A stretch of DNA of 64,000 nucleotides from Paracoccus sp. R12_2 (GTDB lineage Bacteria; Pseudomonadota; Alphaproteobacteria; Rhodobacterales; Rhodobacteraceae), in NCBI RefSeq assembly GCF_017744015.1, contig NZ_JAGHRA010000004.1, positions 124,001 to 188,000 of the forward strand, read 5' to 3'. Below are positions 20,579 through 31,493 of the stretch, piece after piece. The notes under the pieces are model-generated. The model saw nothing but the letters and a program-made list of their open reading frames with translations. It did not search any database and was not told the origin of the DNA. Position 1 is the stretch's first letter. Each line of letters opens with the position of its first letter. The translations under genes were made by a program, and so were the position numbers.

Positions 20579-21253
20579 TCAGAGGCCGAGCTGCGACAGG
20601 AAGCCGGTCATTGCGGCTCCGCCAGCGGCACGGCTGGCAAACAACGTCGCCTGTGACCGCAGGATGGGATCTTCGTTCAGAATGCGCAGATTGTTCGCGC
20701 GCAACGTCGCGCCTGACGAGGTAATGTCGGCAATCGCCTCGGCGGTCCGGTTGGCAACGGTGCCCTCCGTCGCGCCTTGACTGTCGACAAGCTGATAGTC
20801 GGCGACCTCGTGTTCGGCCAGCCACGCCCGGACCAGACGATGATACTTCGTCGCGATCCGCAGGCGGAAGCCGTGGACCGCACGGAAATCGCGGGCGATC
20901 GAGGTCAGGTCGTCCAGCGTCTCGCAGTCGCGCCAGCAATCGGGAACGGCAAGAATCAGGTCCGCATGGCCGAAACCCATCGGCGCGACCTCTGTCACCA
21001 CGTCGCGCCAGCCGGCCAGCTTCTCGCGCACAAGATCGGTGCCGGTCACGCCCAGCTCGATCCGGCCCGCCGCCAGTTCGCGCGGAATCTCTCCGGCCGA
21101 CAACAGGACCAGCGACACGCCGTCCGCACCGTCGACCCGGCCGGCATATTCACGGTCGGACCCGGCGCGAGACAGACGCACGCCGCGATCCGCGAACCAG
21201 TCGAAGCTTTGCTCCATCAGCCGTCCCTTGGACGGTACCCCAAGGCGGATCAT
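20579..21253 (-). CDS. hisG: ATP phosphoribosyltransferase, short catalytic subunit
   Basis: First step of histidine biosynthesis, ATP plus PRPP. 224 residues: the short HisG form lacking the C-terminal regulatory domain, which requires HisZ. Motifs LGVPSKGRLMEQ and GVTGTDLVRE in the N-terminal half and the PRPP-site ATEGTVANRTAEAIADI are present. ATG 21253 overlaps the hisZ stop by four bases. Feedback by histidine would be expected through HisZ rather than this chain. Confidence 0.95.
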   Translation of the reverse strand: MIRLGVPSKGRLMEQSFDWFADRGVRLSRAGSDREYAGRVDGADGVSLVLLSAGEIPRELAAGRIELGVTGTDLVREKLAGWRDVVTEVAPMGFGHADLILAVPDCWRDCETLDDLTSIARDFRAVHGFRLRIATKYHRLVRAWLAEHEVADYQLVDSQGATEGTVANRTAEAIADITSSGATLRANNLRILNEDPILRSQATLFASRAAGGAAMTGFLSQLGL

Positions 21254-22308
21254 GCGGCCTCCATCTCGGCGATCAGCCCGGCGCGGATGATGCCGCCCAC
21301 CGCCGGAATTTCGCGCCCCTTGCCCAGCACCCGTGTCAGCGCGTCGTAGCGGCCACCGGATGCGACGGCGGGCCAGAGAGTGTTCGGTGCCAGGAAGCTG
21401 AAGGTGAAGCCGTCGTAATATTCCATGTTCGCGCGGCCATGGCTGGCATCGAAGATGACCCGCGCCGGCTCGATGCCCTGCGCCGCGATGGCGTCGAACC
21501 GTGCGACAATCCGCGCAACCGCTTCCGCGATGGCGGGCATGTCCCTGGCCAGCCCTTCCAGGATCGCGACGGCCTCGGTTGCCGGGGCGCGTAGCGCCAG
21601 AAGCCGGTTCAACCGGTCGGACCACTGCGCGGGAAGGGGCGGCTCGTCCATGTCGGCGCGCAGCCGTTTCATACGTTCCCGCATCTCGGCCTCGCTTCGC
21701 AGACCGGCCCAGGGGGCGATGGGATCGGGGAAGTCGCGCGGCGGGACCGGTGCGGAGAACCGGTTCAGCAATCTGCGAAACCGGCCCGGCCGCCAGATAT
21801 GGTGCAGCAACGCGTCGCGCCGTGTCGTGCTGACCGGCAGGCCGCGGACGGCGTCAAGCAACAGGCTCATATCGCCGGTCTCGGGCGTCAGCCGGTAGGG
21901 CGCTAGAAGGCGGTGAAACAGCGCGAACACCTCGGCATCGGCGCCGGGATCGCGGCTGAACAGTTCGAACCCGCATTGCAGATATTCGTTGTCGCGCGGG
22001 TTTTCTGGGTGATGCTCGCCCATGTCCTGCTTGCGGAACACCTCGCCCAGATAGCAATAGCGCGCCGGCTCGGCGCCGTCGTCCATGTGCGCCTGCACGA
22101 CGGGAACCGTGAAATCCGGGCGCAGCATCATTTCGCCGCGGATCGGATCCTGGGTCACATAGGCGCGTGCGCGGATATCCTCGCCGTAAAGATCAAGCAG
22201 GCTTTCGGCGGGCAGCAGGATGTCGGGCGCGATCTCGGCGGCGCCCGCGTCGCGGAAGGCCGCCAGAAGCCGCTGGCCGACCGCCTGCTTGTCGCGCTTG
22301 GAGGTCAT
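21250..22308 (-). CDS. hisZ: ATP phosphoribosyltransferase regulatory subunit HisZ
   Basis: 352 residues, a class II aminoacyl-tRNA-synthetase-like protein without tRNA charging ability. Motif 2-like [12 protein letters not shown] and a motif 3-like glycine segment ([14 protein letters not shown]) survive. It forms a hetero-octamer with short HisG and confers histidine feedback. The stop overlaps hisG and the start overlaps hisS, so hisS-hisZ-hisG form one operon, also joining a paralogous true synthetase to its regulatory relative. Confidence 0.94.
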   Translation of the reverse strand: MTSKRDKQAVGQRLLAAFRDAGAAEIAPDILLPAESLLDLYGEDIRARAYVTQDPIRGEMMLRPDFTVPVVQAHMDDGAEPARYCYLGEVFRKQDMGEHHPENPRDNEYLQCGFELFSRDPGADAEVFALFHRLLAPYRLTPETGDMSLLLDAVRGLPVSTTRRDALLHHIWRPGRFRRLLNRFSAPVPPRDFPDPIAPWAGLRSEAEMRERMKRLRADMDEPPLPAQWSDRLNRLLALRAPATEAVAILEGLARDMPAIAEAVARIVARFDAIAAQGIEPARVIFDASHGRANMEYYDGFTFSFLAPNTLWPAVASGGRYDALTRVLGKGREIPAVGGIIRAGLIAEMEAA

Positions 22309-23786
22309 CCCAGGATCCGTCTCACTTCGGCGACCAGATCATTGCGCGCCACTTCTGTCTGGGCAGGCTGGGACTTCCATTCCTCGTGACTGGCTTGCGC
22401 CGCAAGCCTTGCACCAAGGATCAGATCCTTGACCTGCACGACGCCGCGTTCGGCCTCGTCAGCGCCCTGAATGACGGCAACAGGCGCCGAACGCCGGTCC
22501 GCATATTTCAGCTGATTGCCGAAATTCTTCGGGTTGCCCAGATAAACTTCGGCACGGATGCCTGCCGCACGCAGTTCGGACGCCATGGCCTGATATTCGG
22601 CCATCCGGTCGCGGTCCATCACGGTCACGACGACCGGGCCGCGATCTTCGGTCCCCGCCAGACCCTTGGCGCGCAGCGCCGCCAACAGCCGGTCCACGCC
22701 GATGCTGACGCCGGTCGCGGGCACTTTCTGGCCGGTGAAGCGTTCGACCAGCCCGTCATAACGCCCGCCGCCCGCGACCGAGCCGAATTGCCGCTTGCGG
22801 CCCTTTTCGTCGAGGATCTCGAAGGTCAGCTCGGCCTCGAAAACCGGGCCGGTATAATAGCCGAGGCCGCGCACGATCGAGGGGTCGATCACGGCGCGAT
22901 CCTCGGCCACGCCCATCGCGGCCAGCATCGTGGCGATCTGGCGCAGCTCTTCCACGCCCTCGCCGCCCATGGCAGACCCGCCGACAGCTGCTGCAAGGTT
23001 GTCCAGCGTCGCGGCATTGTCCGCGCCCTTCGACGTCAGGAAGGCCAGCACCGGCGCGGCCTGCGCCTCGGACAGGCCGACGCCATCGATGCGTGCGCCG
23101 CTGTCGTCCAGCCGTCCAGTCGTCAGCAGGGCCAGCACGCCGTCGCGGCCGACCTTGTCGAACTTGTCGATCTGGCGCAGCACGTCCTCGGCCTGATCCT
23201 CGCGGATCTCTGCGGCCTCGAGGACGCCGTTCAGAACCTTGCGATTGTTGATCCGCACGATGTAGTCGCCGCGTGCGATGCCCACCGCCTCCAGCGCGTC
23301 GGCCAGCATGGCACAGATCTCGGCATCGGCGGCGACCGAGGCGCTGCCCACTGTGTCGGCGTCGCACTGATAGAACTGCCGGAACCGGCCCGGTCCGGGT
23401 TTTTCGTTGCGCCACACCGGACCCATCGCATAGCGACGATAGGGGCTGGGAAGGTCGTTCCTGAACTGCGCGGCCACGCGGGCCAGCGGCGCCGTCAGGT
23501 CATAGCGCAGCGCCAGCCAGTCGCCCGAACCGCCGCCCGGCACGGCCTCTTCCTGCCACGCGAAGACACCGGCATTGGGTCGGTCCACATCGGGCAGGAA
23601 CTTGCCCAAAGCCTCGACCGTCTCGACGGCGCTGGTTTCCAGCGGATCGAAGCCATGGCGATGATAGATTTCGGCGATCCGGTCCAGCATCGCCTTGCGT
23701 TCGGTCACGTCGGTGCCGAAATAGTCGCGAAATCCCTTGGGCGTTTCCGCCTTGGGCCGAGACTGCTTTTTCTTGTCTTTCGCCAT
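22305..23786 (-). CDS. hisS: Histidyl-tRNA synthetase
   Basis: 493 residues, class II synthetase. Motif 1 and 2 ([19 protein letters not shown]), the histidine-specific region [11 protein letters not shown] and motif 3 ([13 protein letters not shown]) are intact; the C-terminal anticodon-binding domain is present. ATG 23786 is followed by a lysine-rich stretch ([11 protein letters not shown]). First gene of the hisSZG operon; slyX diverges from it. Confidence 0.96.
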   Translation of the reverse strand: MAKDKKKQSRPKAETPKGFRDYFGTDVTERKAMLDRIAEIYHRHGFDPLETSAVETVEALGKFLPDVDRPNAGVFAWQEEAVPGGGSGDWLALRYDLTAPLARVAAQFRNDLPSPYRRYAMGPVWRNEKPGPGRFRQFYQCDADTVGSASVAADAEICAMLADALEAVGIARGDYIVRINNRKVLNGVLEAAEIREDQAEDVLRQIDKFDKVGRDGVLALLTTGRLDDSGARIDGVGLSEAQAAPVLAFLTSKGADNAATLDNLAAAVGGSAMGGEGVEELRQIATMLAAMGVAEDRAVIDPSIVRGLGYYTGPVFEAELTFEILDEKGRKRQFGSVAGGGRYDGLVERFTGQKVPATGVSIGVDRLLAALRAKGLAGTEDRGPVVVTVMDRDRMAEYQAMASELRAAGIRAEVYLGNPKNFGNQLKYADRRSAPVAVIQGADEAERGVVQVKDLILGARLAAQASHEEWKSQPAQTEVARNDLVAEVRRILG

Positions 23787-23839
23787 GGTCCTGTGCCTTA
23801 GAGGGCAAATCCGTGGCTGCTGTAGCGGAAGGGGGCGAT

Positions 23840-24073
23840 ATGGACAAGGACATGGAGGTCGAGGACATGCAGGCGCGGCTTGCCCGGCTGGAAGAGGCGC
23901 TGGCCCATCAAGGCCGCGCGACAGATGAGCTGAGCGAGGTCATCGCCCGGCAGGACGCCGAGATCGTCCGCCTGACCCGCCGGGTCGAGATGTTGCTGCA
24001 CGCCGCCGCCGAACGCGAACTGGACAGCGGAGGCACGATCCCGCTGTCCGATCAGCGCCCGCCGCATTGGTAA
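23840..24073 (+). CDS. slyX: SlyX family protein
   Basis: 77 residues, almost entirely one heptad-rich helix ([29 protein letters not shown]...), consistent with the small coiled-coil SlyX family, ending in PPHW like its relatives' PPHY tail. ATG 23840 has GGAAGGGGG upstream; a GTG 27 bases earlier is possible but less well supported. Function of SlyX is unknown. It diverges from hisS. Confidence 0.8.
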   Translation: MDKDMEVEDMQARLARLEEALAHQGRATDELSEVIARQDAEIVRLTRRVEMLLHAAAERELDSGGTIPLSDQRPPHW

Positions 24074-24120
24074 GCGGCGGGTCCATGGACCACCCGCGCA
24101 CGGACGGTCGCGCCGGGCCG

Positions 24121-24142
24121 AAGCGGAAATCGCCGCTTTTCC
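24121..24142 (+). terminator. Candidate terminator after slyX
   Basis: Short hairpin AAGCGG-N6-CCGCTT immediately followed by TTCCCC, between slyX and purA. The stem is only 6 bp and the T-run short, so strength is doubtful. Confidence 0.4.
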
Positions 24143-24204
24143 CCGGACCACCCATGCGCTAGACCCGGCACCGGACAATTTTCGGGCAAGGGAAGGACCG
24201 GCTC

Positions 24205-25497
<1,293 letters not shown>

Positions 25498-25502
25498 TCG
25501 CC

Positions 25503-26102
25503 ATGCGGGTGCTGCTGATCGACGGGCATCCCGACCAGGACCGGCTGACGGCGCATCTGCTGAACCTGTATCAGCGGGCGCTGCCTGCCCATCACATGAT
25601 CGACCGGATCGCGATCCGCGACTTGCGCTTTGACCCGAACCTGCGACGCGGCTATGCCGAGCCGCAGCCGCTGGAGGATGATCTGCAGCGCGCCACGCAG
25701 GCAATGCTTGACGCCGATCACATCGTGATCGCGCATCCGCTGTGGTGGGGCGCCGAACCGGCACTGCTGAAGGGATTTTACGACCGGGTGTTCCTGCCCG
25801 GCACGACCTTCCAGTACCACAAGCGCAGCCCGTTCTGGGATAAGCTGCTGAAGGGGCGCTCGGGCGATGTGCTGGTGACGACGGACACGCCGGTCTCGTG
25901 GCTGAAGCTGCGCTTCGGCAACCCGCTGGGAAAGCGCCTTTCCCACCAGGTGCTGGGCTTTTGCGGCATAAGGCCGCTGCGGGTCGGGTTCTTCGGGCCG
26001 GTGCGGCGCGGCGGCGCCGAACGGCGGATGGCCGCGTGGCAGAAGCGGCTGACGCAACTGGCCGAGAGCGCCGAAGCCCTGAAACGCGGAAGGAAAGCCT
26101 GA
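25503..26102 (+). CDS. NAD(P)H-dependent oxidoreductase, flavodoxin-like (NQO/KefF type)
   Basis: 199 residues. The flavodoxin-like FMN fold begins VLLIDGHPDQDRLT; the NQO/KefF signature HPLWWGAEPALLKGFYDRVFLPG region is split here as HPLWWGAEPALLKG and FYDRVFLPG (about residues 78-100). Such enzymes reduce quinones or activate KefC. ATG 25503 is chosen; a TTG nine bases earlier overlaps the purA stop and remains possible. No K+/H+ antiporter gene is adjacent, so the quinone-reductase role is more general inference. Confidence 0.85.
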   Translation: MRVLLIDGHPDQDRLTAHLLNLYQRALPAHHMIDRIAIRDLRFDPNLRRGYAEPQPLEDDLQRATQAMLDADHIVIAHPLWWGAEPALLKGFYDRVFLPGTTFQYHKRSPFWDKLLKGRSGDVLVTTDTPVSWLKLRFGNPLGKRLSHQVLGFCGIRPLRVGFFGPVRRGGAERRMAAWQKRLTQLAESAEALKRGRKA

Positions 26103-26314
26103 TGGATCTGAAGACCCGAAAGCGGCTGTCGCTGCTGATCCTTGTGCTTGGATTGCCGGGATATGTCGTCGTGGCGGTGACATTGGTGAACTGGATGGAT
26201 GCGCGCTGGGGGCGGCAACCGATCTGGATCGAACTGCTGGTCTATGTCGGTCTGGGGCTGATCTGGATCGTGCCGCTGAAGCGTATCTTCACCGGCATCG
26301 GCCGGGGAGAATGA
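26102..26314 (+). CDS. DUF2842 small membrane protein
   Basis: 70 residues with two transmembrane helices (LSLLILVLGLPGYVVVAVTL and IELLVYVGLGLIWIVPL) joined by a short charged loop (NWMDARWGRQP). This is the DUF2842 pattern of alphaproteobacteria. ATG 26102 overlaps the previous stop by one base (TGATG), and its stop overlaps the thiN start by four, so it is firmly in the operon. Function unknown. Confidence 0.85.
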   Translation: MDLKTRKRLSLLILVLGLPGYVVVAVTLVNWMDARWGRQPIWIELLVYVGLGLIWIVPLKRIFTGIGRGE

Positions 26315-26976
26315 TCCCGCCGCTGGTCATCTCGGATCGCGGCGTGACCGTCATCGGCGGTGGCGCGGTCGGACCGACCGAACTTGCGCTGGCGATGGCG
26401 GTCGCGCCAACCCTGGTGGCGGCCGATGGCGGTGCGGATCGCGCGCTGGCGCTGGGGCATCCGCCCGACTGGGTGATCGGGGATCTGGACAGCATCAGCC
26501 CGTCCGCCCGGCGGATGATCCCGCCCGAACGCGTGGCCCATATCGCGGAACAGGACAGCACCGATTTCACCAAATGCCTGACGCGGATCGCGGCGCCATA
26601 TGTCATCGCCGTGGGCTTCGCGGGCATGCGGCTGGATCACACGCTGGCCGCGTTGACCACCATGGCCAATGTCGCCCGCCCGCCCGTGATCCTGATCGCC
26701 AGCGACGACATCGTGTTTCTGGCGCCACCGCGCGTGACGCTGCCGCTGATGCCGGGAACGCGGGTCTCGCTGTATCCGATGGGTCCGGCGCGCGGCGTCA
26801 GCACCGGTCTGGAATGGCCGATCGAGGGGATCGAGTTCGCGCCGGGCGCGCGCGTCGGCACCTCGAACATGGCGAAGGGCCTGGTGACGTTACGCATCGA
26901 AGGCAAGATGCTGGTGATGTTGCCGCGCCATTCCCTTGCAACCGTGATGACGGCGCTGCGGCTGCCGCATTTCTGA
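26311..26976 (+). CDS. thiN: Thiamine pyrophosphokinase
   Basis: 221 residues. The catalytic motif GDLDSISPSARRM and the TDFTKCL segment (D-S-T-D-F-T-K) match the TPK family, which pyrophosphorylates thiamine to TPP. GGADRALALGHPPDWVIGDLD is characteristic; only pieces are quoted. No TPP riboswitch is visible upstream because the gene is embedded in an operon, with its start overlapping the DUF2842 stop. Confidence 0.92.
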   Translation: MIPPLVISDRGVTVIGGGAVGPTELALAMAVAPTLVAADGGADRALALGHPPDWVIGDLDSISPSARRMIPPERVAHIAEQDSTDFTKCLTRIAAPYVIAVGFAGMRLDHTLAALTTMANVARPPVILIASDDIVFLAPPRVTLPLMPGTRVSLYPMGPARGVSTGLEWPIEGIEFAPGARVGTSNMAKGLVTLRIEGKMLVMLPRHSLATVMTALRLPHF

Positions 26977-27085
26977 ACGCCGCTGCGGGGTCCTGATCGG
27001 TGCGATTGCCGATCAAGGATCCGTGCGGCGGTTGCCGCGCATGGCCGGATGGCTTATCTGGTGAGGCGAAACCCAAAGGTGCCGC

Positions 27086-28219
27086 ATGTCGCTGAACCCG
27101 ATCCGTCCCTGGCGCAATATCGAGCGGCGGAAATCCCGCCAGATCATGGTCGGCAATGTGCCGGTGGGCGGTGACGCCCCGATCAGCGTGCAGACGATGA
27201 CCAACACCGACGGCCATGACGTGCGCGCGACGCTGGATCAGGTGATCCGGGCTGCCGATGCGGGCGCCGATATCGTCCGGATCAGCGCGCCGGATCAGGA
27301 AACCACGCGCGCCCTGCGCGAGATCTGCCGCGAAAGCCCGGTGCCGATCGTCGCCGACATCCATTTCCACTACAAGCGCGCCATCGAGGCGGCCGAGGCG
27401 GGCGCAGCCTGCCTGCGGATCAATCCCGGCAATATCGGCTCGTCCGACCGGGTGCGCGAGGTCATCCGCGCTGCGCGCGACCACGGCTGTTCGATCCGCA
27501 TCGGCGTGAATGCCGGTTCGCTGGAACGGCATCTGCTGGAAAAATACGGCGAACCGTGCCCGGACGCCATGGTGGAATCCGGGCTGGATCACATCAAGAT
27601 CCTGGAAGACAACGATTTTCACGACTTCAAGATCAGCGTGAAGGCCAGCGACGTGTTCCTGGCCGCCGCCGCCTATCAGCAACTGGCCGAGGCGACCGAC
27701 GCGCCGATCCATCTGGGCATCACCGAGGCGGGCGGCTTTGTCGGCGGCACGGTGAAATCGGCCGTGGGCCTGGGCAACCTGCTGTGGGCGGGCATCGGCG
27801 ACACGATCAGGGTCAGCCTGTCGGCGGATCCGGTCGAAGAGGTCAAGGTCGGGTTCGAGATCCTGAAATCGCTTGGCCTGCGCACGCGCGGCGTGCAGAT
27901 CATTTCCTGCCCGTCCTGCGCGCGGCAGGGATTTGACGTCATCAAGACCGTGGAAACGCTGGAAAAACGGCTGGAACACATCAAGACGCCGATGAGCCTG
28001 TCGATCATCGGCTGCGTGGTGAACGGGCCGGGCGAGGCGCTGATGACCGATCTGGGCTTCACCGGCGGCGGCGCGGGCAGCGGCATGGTCTATCTGGCCG
28101 GTCGGCAAAGCCACAAGCTGTCGAACGACCAGATGATTGACCACATCGTCGGACTGGTCGAGGAACGCGCCGAGAAGCTGGAAGCCGAAGCGGCGGCCGA
28201 GCAGACCGCGGCCGAATAG
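27086..28219 (+). CDS. ispG: 4-hydroxy-3-methylbut-2-enyl-diphosphate synthase (IspG/GcpE)
   Basis: MEP-pathway enzyme converting MEcPP to HMBPP with a [4Fe-4S] cluster. 377 residues, the flavodoxin-dependent bacterial size. Cluster ligands appear in [12 protein letters not shown] and CVVNGPGEA; the N-terminal TIM barrel includes [19 protein letters not shown] precedes the ATG. ispDF at the far end of the window supplies other MEP steps. The C-terminal tail is Ala/Glu-rich and variable. Confidence 0.97.
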   Translation: MSLNPIRPWRNIERRKSRQIMVGNVPVGGDAPISVQTMTNTDGHDVRATLDQVIRAADAGADIVRISAPDQETTRALREICRESPVPIVADIHFHYKRAIEAAEAGAACLRINPGNIGSSDRVREVIRAARDHGCSIRIGVNAGSLERHLLEKYGEPCPDAMVESGLDHIKILEDNDFHDFKISVKASDVFLAAAAYQQLAEATDAPIHLGITEAGGFVGGTVKSAVGLGNLLWAGIGDTIRVSLSADPVEEVKVGFEILKSLGLRTRGVQIISCPSCARQGFDVIKTVETLEKRLEHIKTPMSLSIIGCVVNGPGEALMTDLGFTGGGAGSGMVYLAGRQSHKLSNDQMIDHIVGLVEERAEKLEAEAAAEQTAAE

Positions 28220-28562
28220 AGGCATTGCCCGGAGGCCTGGGTGTTGCGCGCAACGGCAGCGCGCGTTGCCGGTGTCGCCGGATCGGGACGTGATCCCGGA
28301 AATCCCTGCAAATGCTGGATTTGATGTGTCACAACCCGTGCACCAGCGCGGCACCGCGCGTGCACAGGGCGTACACCGCTTGCGGGCTGTGGGTTAAGGA
28401 AGGGTTAGGGAATGCGGTCTGCGGCCGCGGACCGCGGGATTTGCGGGTAAGGGGGACGAAGGGCGGCTCTGAGCCCAACTTGACCGATGCTGCACCTTGA
28501 TGCAATTTCCGCTTCAAGAACCAAGCAGCATTCTGCTCGGTCTTCACCAAACAGGTATTTTC
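28220..28562. other. 343-bp intergenic region after ispG
   Basis: No gene supported. A hairpin GCAACG-N8-CGTTGC at 28250-28269 without a T-run might be a weak ispG terminator. A near-perfect 18-bp palindrome at 28416-28433 contains GCGGCCGC. GC content falls markedly from about 28500 onward, marking the edge of a low-GC patch. Confidence 0.4.
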
Positions 28563-28928
28563 GTGAAACCATTCGTCATTCTAGTTGGCCTTATTGTGTT
28601 GGTTGCGTTGCCTGTCTCAGCACAAGATGTACAATGGAAATTGGTTGATACTGGCGTCTTGACCCACTCGTCTCACGGCAAAGGCATCGAGATGCGTATA
28701 CAGCCCGATCCAGTTCCCAAAGGCTTGTTCGGTAGCGACAATTTAGATGATCTCATATTGGCGCTATGCAATCACTACGCGCCGTCGGTCATTCCATTCG
28801 TGCAACAGCAAGCAGATATCGAGGATCCAGATTTCATTTCGGTACGCCTTATTTCTGGAGGTGCCTTTGGGCGCTATGTCTTGGCAAGATACGCGATATC
28901 TGACGGGCAATGTGTTGACCTAAGGTAA
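28563..28928 (+). CDS. Low-GC exported hypothetical protein (121 aa)
   Basis: GTG 28563 gives a clean signal peptide (KPFVILVGLIVLVALPVSA, cleavage before QDVQW). The mature domain (~100 residues) has LCNHYAPSVIPFV and a C-terminal FGRYVLARYAISDGQC pattern loosely reminiscent of DUF6497-type exported proteins. An in-frame ATG at 28500 would add about 20 residues before the signal. Base composition and codons are much more AT-rich than the flanking genes, suggesting recent acquisition. Function unknown. Confidence 0.6.
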   Translation: MKPFVILVGLIVLVALPVSAQDVQWKLVDTGVLTHSSHGKGIEMRIQPDPVPKGLFGSDNLDDLILALCNHYAPSVIPFVQQQADIEDPDFISVRLISGGAFGRYVLARYAISDGQCVDLR

Positions 28929-29070
28929 GTTCTGCTGAAACGATGTTGTTTCACTACTTTCGCGATGCGCCGACAGTTGCCGCACTGGCCGCCGCAGCGA
29001 AAGTTGGTTCCGTCCCGCAATCCCTTCGTTTGCTGAGGCATCTTAAGCAAGCCGGAACAATGGCCCCCGG

Positions 29071-30084
29071 CTAGCCGCCCGTATGGCTCATGTGGCGGGT
29101 CATCTGGCCCGTCACGGACTGGCGGGAATAGTCGAAATCATGGCCCTTGGGCTTGCGTGCGATGGCGTCGCGGATCGTCTGGCGCAACAGGGCGTCGTCG
29201 GGGCTGGCGCGCAGCGGGGCGCGCAGGTCGGCGTTGTCTTCCTGGCCCAGGCACATGAACAATTCGCCCGTGCAGGTGACGCGGACGCGGTTGCAGCTTT
29301 CGCAGAAATTATGGGTCAGCGGCGTGATGAAGCCGATCTTCTGGCCGGTCTCGTTCAGGCGGACATAGCGCGCCGGGCCGCCGGTGCGTTCGGCCAGTTC
29401 GGTCAGGGTAAAGCGTTCGGCCAGCCGGGCGCGCAGGTCTGACAGCGGCCAGTACTGGTCCAGCCGATCCTCGTTGCCCAGATCGCCCATCGGCATCACC
29501 TCGATGAAGGTCAGGTCGTGGCCTTCGTCGGCGCACCAGCGGACCAGATCGAACAATTCGTCGTCGTTCACGCCTTTCAGCGCGACGGCGTTGATCTTGA
29601 CCCGCAGCCCGGCCGCCTGAGCGGCGCGGATCCCGTCCAGCACCTGCGGCAAGCGGCCCCAGCGGGTGATCGCGGCGAATTTGTCGGCGTCCAGCGTGTC
29701 CAGCGAGACATTGACGCGGCGGACCCCGCAATCGACCAGTTCGCTGGCGAAGCGGCCAAGCTGGCTGCCATTGGTGGTCAGGGTCAACTCGTCCAGGCCC
29801 TTGCCCAGATGGCGCGACATGCCGCGAAAGAACTGCATGATGCCGCGCCGGACCAGCGGTTCGCCCCCGGTGATGCGCAGCTTGCGCACGCCAAGCCCCA
29901 CGAAGGCCGAACACAGGCGGTCCAGTTCTTCCAGCGTCAGCAGTTCGGCCTTGGGCAGGAACTGCATATGTTCGGCCATGCAATAGACGCAGCGGAAATC
30001 GCAGCGGTCGGTGACCGACACCCGCAGATAGGTGATCGGCCGGGCGAACGGGTCGATGAGGGGCGCGGAGGCGGCGGTATCCAT
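29071..30084 (-). CDS. moaA: GTP 3',8-cyclase MoaA
   Basis: Radical-SAM enzyme starting molybdopterin synthesis. 337 residues. N-terminal SAM cluster in [11 protein letters not shown] (CxxxCxxC); C-terminal substrate cluster in [18 protein letters not shown]; the terminal GG (SHTGG) typical of MoaA is intact, which supports the chosen end. ATG 30084. Other moa genes are not adjacent here. Confidence 0.97.
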   Translation of the reverse strand: MDTAASAPLIDPFARPITYLRVSVTDRCDFRCVYCMAEHMQFLPKAELLTLEELDRLCSAFVGLGVRKLRITGGEPLVRRGIMQFFRGMSRHLGKGLDELTLTTNGSQLGRFASELVDCGVRRVNVSLDTLDADKFAAITRWGRLPQVLDGIRAAQAAGLRVKINAVALKGVNDDELFDLVRWCADEGHDLTFIEVMPMGDLGNEDRLDQYWPLSDLRARLAERFTLTELAERTGGPARYVRLNETGQKIGFITPLTHNFCESCNRVRVTCTGELFMCLGQEDNADLRAPLRASPDDALLRQTIRDAIARKPKGHDFDYSRQSVTGQMTRHMSHTGG

Positions 30085-30206
30085 GCCCTCAATCTAGGCA
30101 TGTGACGGCCAACACACAAGCTGCCGCCGATCACGCAACCGCTGGTGGACGCGGTGCGGCGCGGCGGTCTAACCTGCGCGAAATGCCACCCGAAGGAGCG
30201 CCCCCC

Positions 30207-30719
30207 ATGCGGATGACGACCACGGCCGTGCTGGCCACGCTTGCGCTGGCCGCCTGCACCCCCGCGGCGACGACCACCGACAGCCGCCCTGCGGCAGATG
30301 CCGCGCCGGCCCGGATCGACAGCAGCCTGACGCCCGATCAGGTCGCCGCGGCGACCGCGATCACCCGTGCGCCCGCGCCACGGGCCGCCGCGCGGGCCAG
30401 CGCCGCGCAGCTGGACACCACCACCGCCGAGCAGAAGGCCGCGGCCGCGCAGGCGCCCGAAGTGGCCGAGACGAAGCTGGGCGATACCATCGCCTCGCTG
30501 GGTGATCCGACCGAGGGCGGGTTCTGGATCAAGACGCCGCTGGTCAAGGCGCGCGGCATCGGCCGGATCGTCAACCCGGCCAACGGCAAGTCGGCCAAGG
30601 TGGATCTGATCCCGCTGGACGGACCCGAAAGCGGCGGCAGCCAGGTGTCGCTGCCGGCGCTGCAACTGATCGGGGTGTCGCTGACCGACCTGCCGACGAT
30701 CGAGGTCTACAAGTCCTGA
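30207..30719 (+). CDS. Hypothetical lipoprotein (170 aa)
   Basis: Signal peptide MRMTTTAVLATLALAAC with lipobox AAC. An Ala/Pro/Thr-rich linker (about residues 20-85) precedes a compact domain containing GGFWIKTPLVKARGIGRIV and [27 protein letters not shown] precedes ATG 30207. The last 13 bp overlap the convergent AlkD-like gene. The globular part resembles short Rhodobacteraceae lipoproteins of unknown function; no catalytic motif is seen. Confidence 0.75.
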   Translation: MRMTTTAVLATLALAACTPAATTTDSRPAADAAPARIDSSLTPDQVAAATAITRAPAPRAAARASAAQLDTTTAEQKAAAAQAPEVAETKLGDTIASLGDPTEGGFWIKTPLVKARGIGRIVNPANGKSAKVDLIPLDGPESGGSQVSLPALQLIGVSLTDLPTIEVYKS

Positions 30720-31381
30720 ATCAGCCGTGCGGCCTCGCGCCGCGCGAAGGGTTTCAGCCGCGCGCCGTTTTGGGCCAGAAAGGCGCGGACGCGGGGCGCG
30801 TCGCGTTTCGACAGATCGCGCAGCCACCATGCGATGGCCTTCTGGATGAACCATTCGCGGTCATCGGCCATCCCCGCCGCCCAGCCAAGGATCCGTTCGC
30901 GCCGGTCAAGATCGTCGGGCTTCGGATGGTTCATCTTGGCCCAGGGCAGGGTGCCGACCAGTGCCGCGCGACGGACCCAGAAATTCGGGTGATCCAGCCA
31001 GGTTTCGACCTGATCCAGACGGTCGGGGTCGGCGACCAGCCGCTTCTGTCCGGCGGTCATGGCGTGATCGGCGATGGCCCAGGCGTCGAATTGCGGCGCC
31101 CATGAGGCGATCAGGTTCCAGACCGCCTGATCGGGCCTGATCCGGGCCTGGGTCAGAAGCTTGGCCGCCGCCACCCGCGCCTCGTGGATGTTGCTGTCCC
31201 ACAGAGAAGCGGCCAGCGCCACACGTTCGCCCACATCGCGCGCCGCGCGCCATTCGGCGACCAGCGCTTCGATCTGCGGCACCTGAAGGCCCAGATAGGT
31301 GCGGGCGGCCTTGTGATAGGCCGCCATCTGCGCCGCCCGGTCGGGATCGGCCAAGGATCGCAGCGCGTCGAGTTCCTGCAT
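30707..31381 (-). CDS. DNA alkylation repair protein (AlkD/HEAT-like)
   Basis: 224 residues of HEAT-like helices characteristic of the AlkD/DNA-alkylation-repair family: [28 protein letters not shown] segments (here [16 protein letters not shown]) and [17 protein letters not shown]. The tryptophan-rich segment may line the base-flipping surface known from AlkD. ATG 31381 follows GGAGACC. Converges on the lipoprotein gene; aroA diverges upstream. Confidence 0.87.
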   Translation of the reverse strand: MQELDALRSLADPDRAAQMAAYHKAARTYLGLQVPQIEALVAEWRAARDVGERVALAASLWDSNIHEARVAAAKLLTQARIRPDQAVWNLIASWAPQFDAWAIADHAMTAGQKRLVADPDRLDQVETWLDHPNFWVRRAALVGTLPWAKMNHPKPDDLDRRERILGWAAGMADDREWFIQKAIAWWLRDLSKRDAPRVRAFLAQNGARLKPFARREAARLIQDL

Positions 31382-31493
31382 CGGGGTCTCCGTTTCCCGT
31401 GCTTCTAGAAAGCCCTGCGCCGCGCCGCAAGAACATGGTGGCAGCGCCCGCGTGCTAGCGGTAAAAGAGCCGCGCAAATCGAAAGGTGTTTCC

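Noticed and set aside
26311..26976. TPP riboswitch for thiN
   Set aside because: The gene is embedded in an operon with overlapping coding sequences and no thi-box is visible.
26991..27018. Hairpin TGATCGG/CCGATCA after thiN
   Set aside because: No T-run, so a terminator is not well supported.
28943..29074. 43-codon open frame between the exported protein and moaA
   Set aside because: No ribosome site or recognisable family, and it runs into the moaA end.
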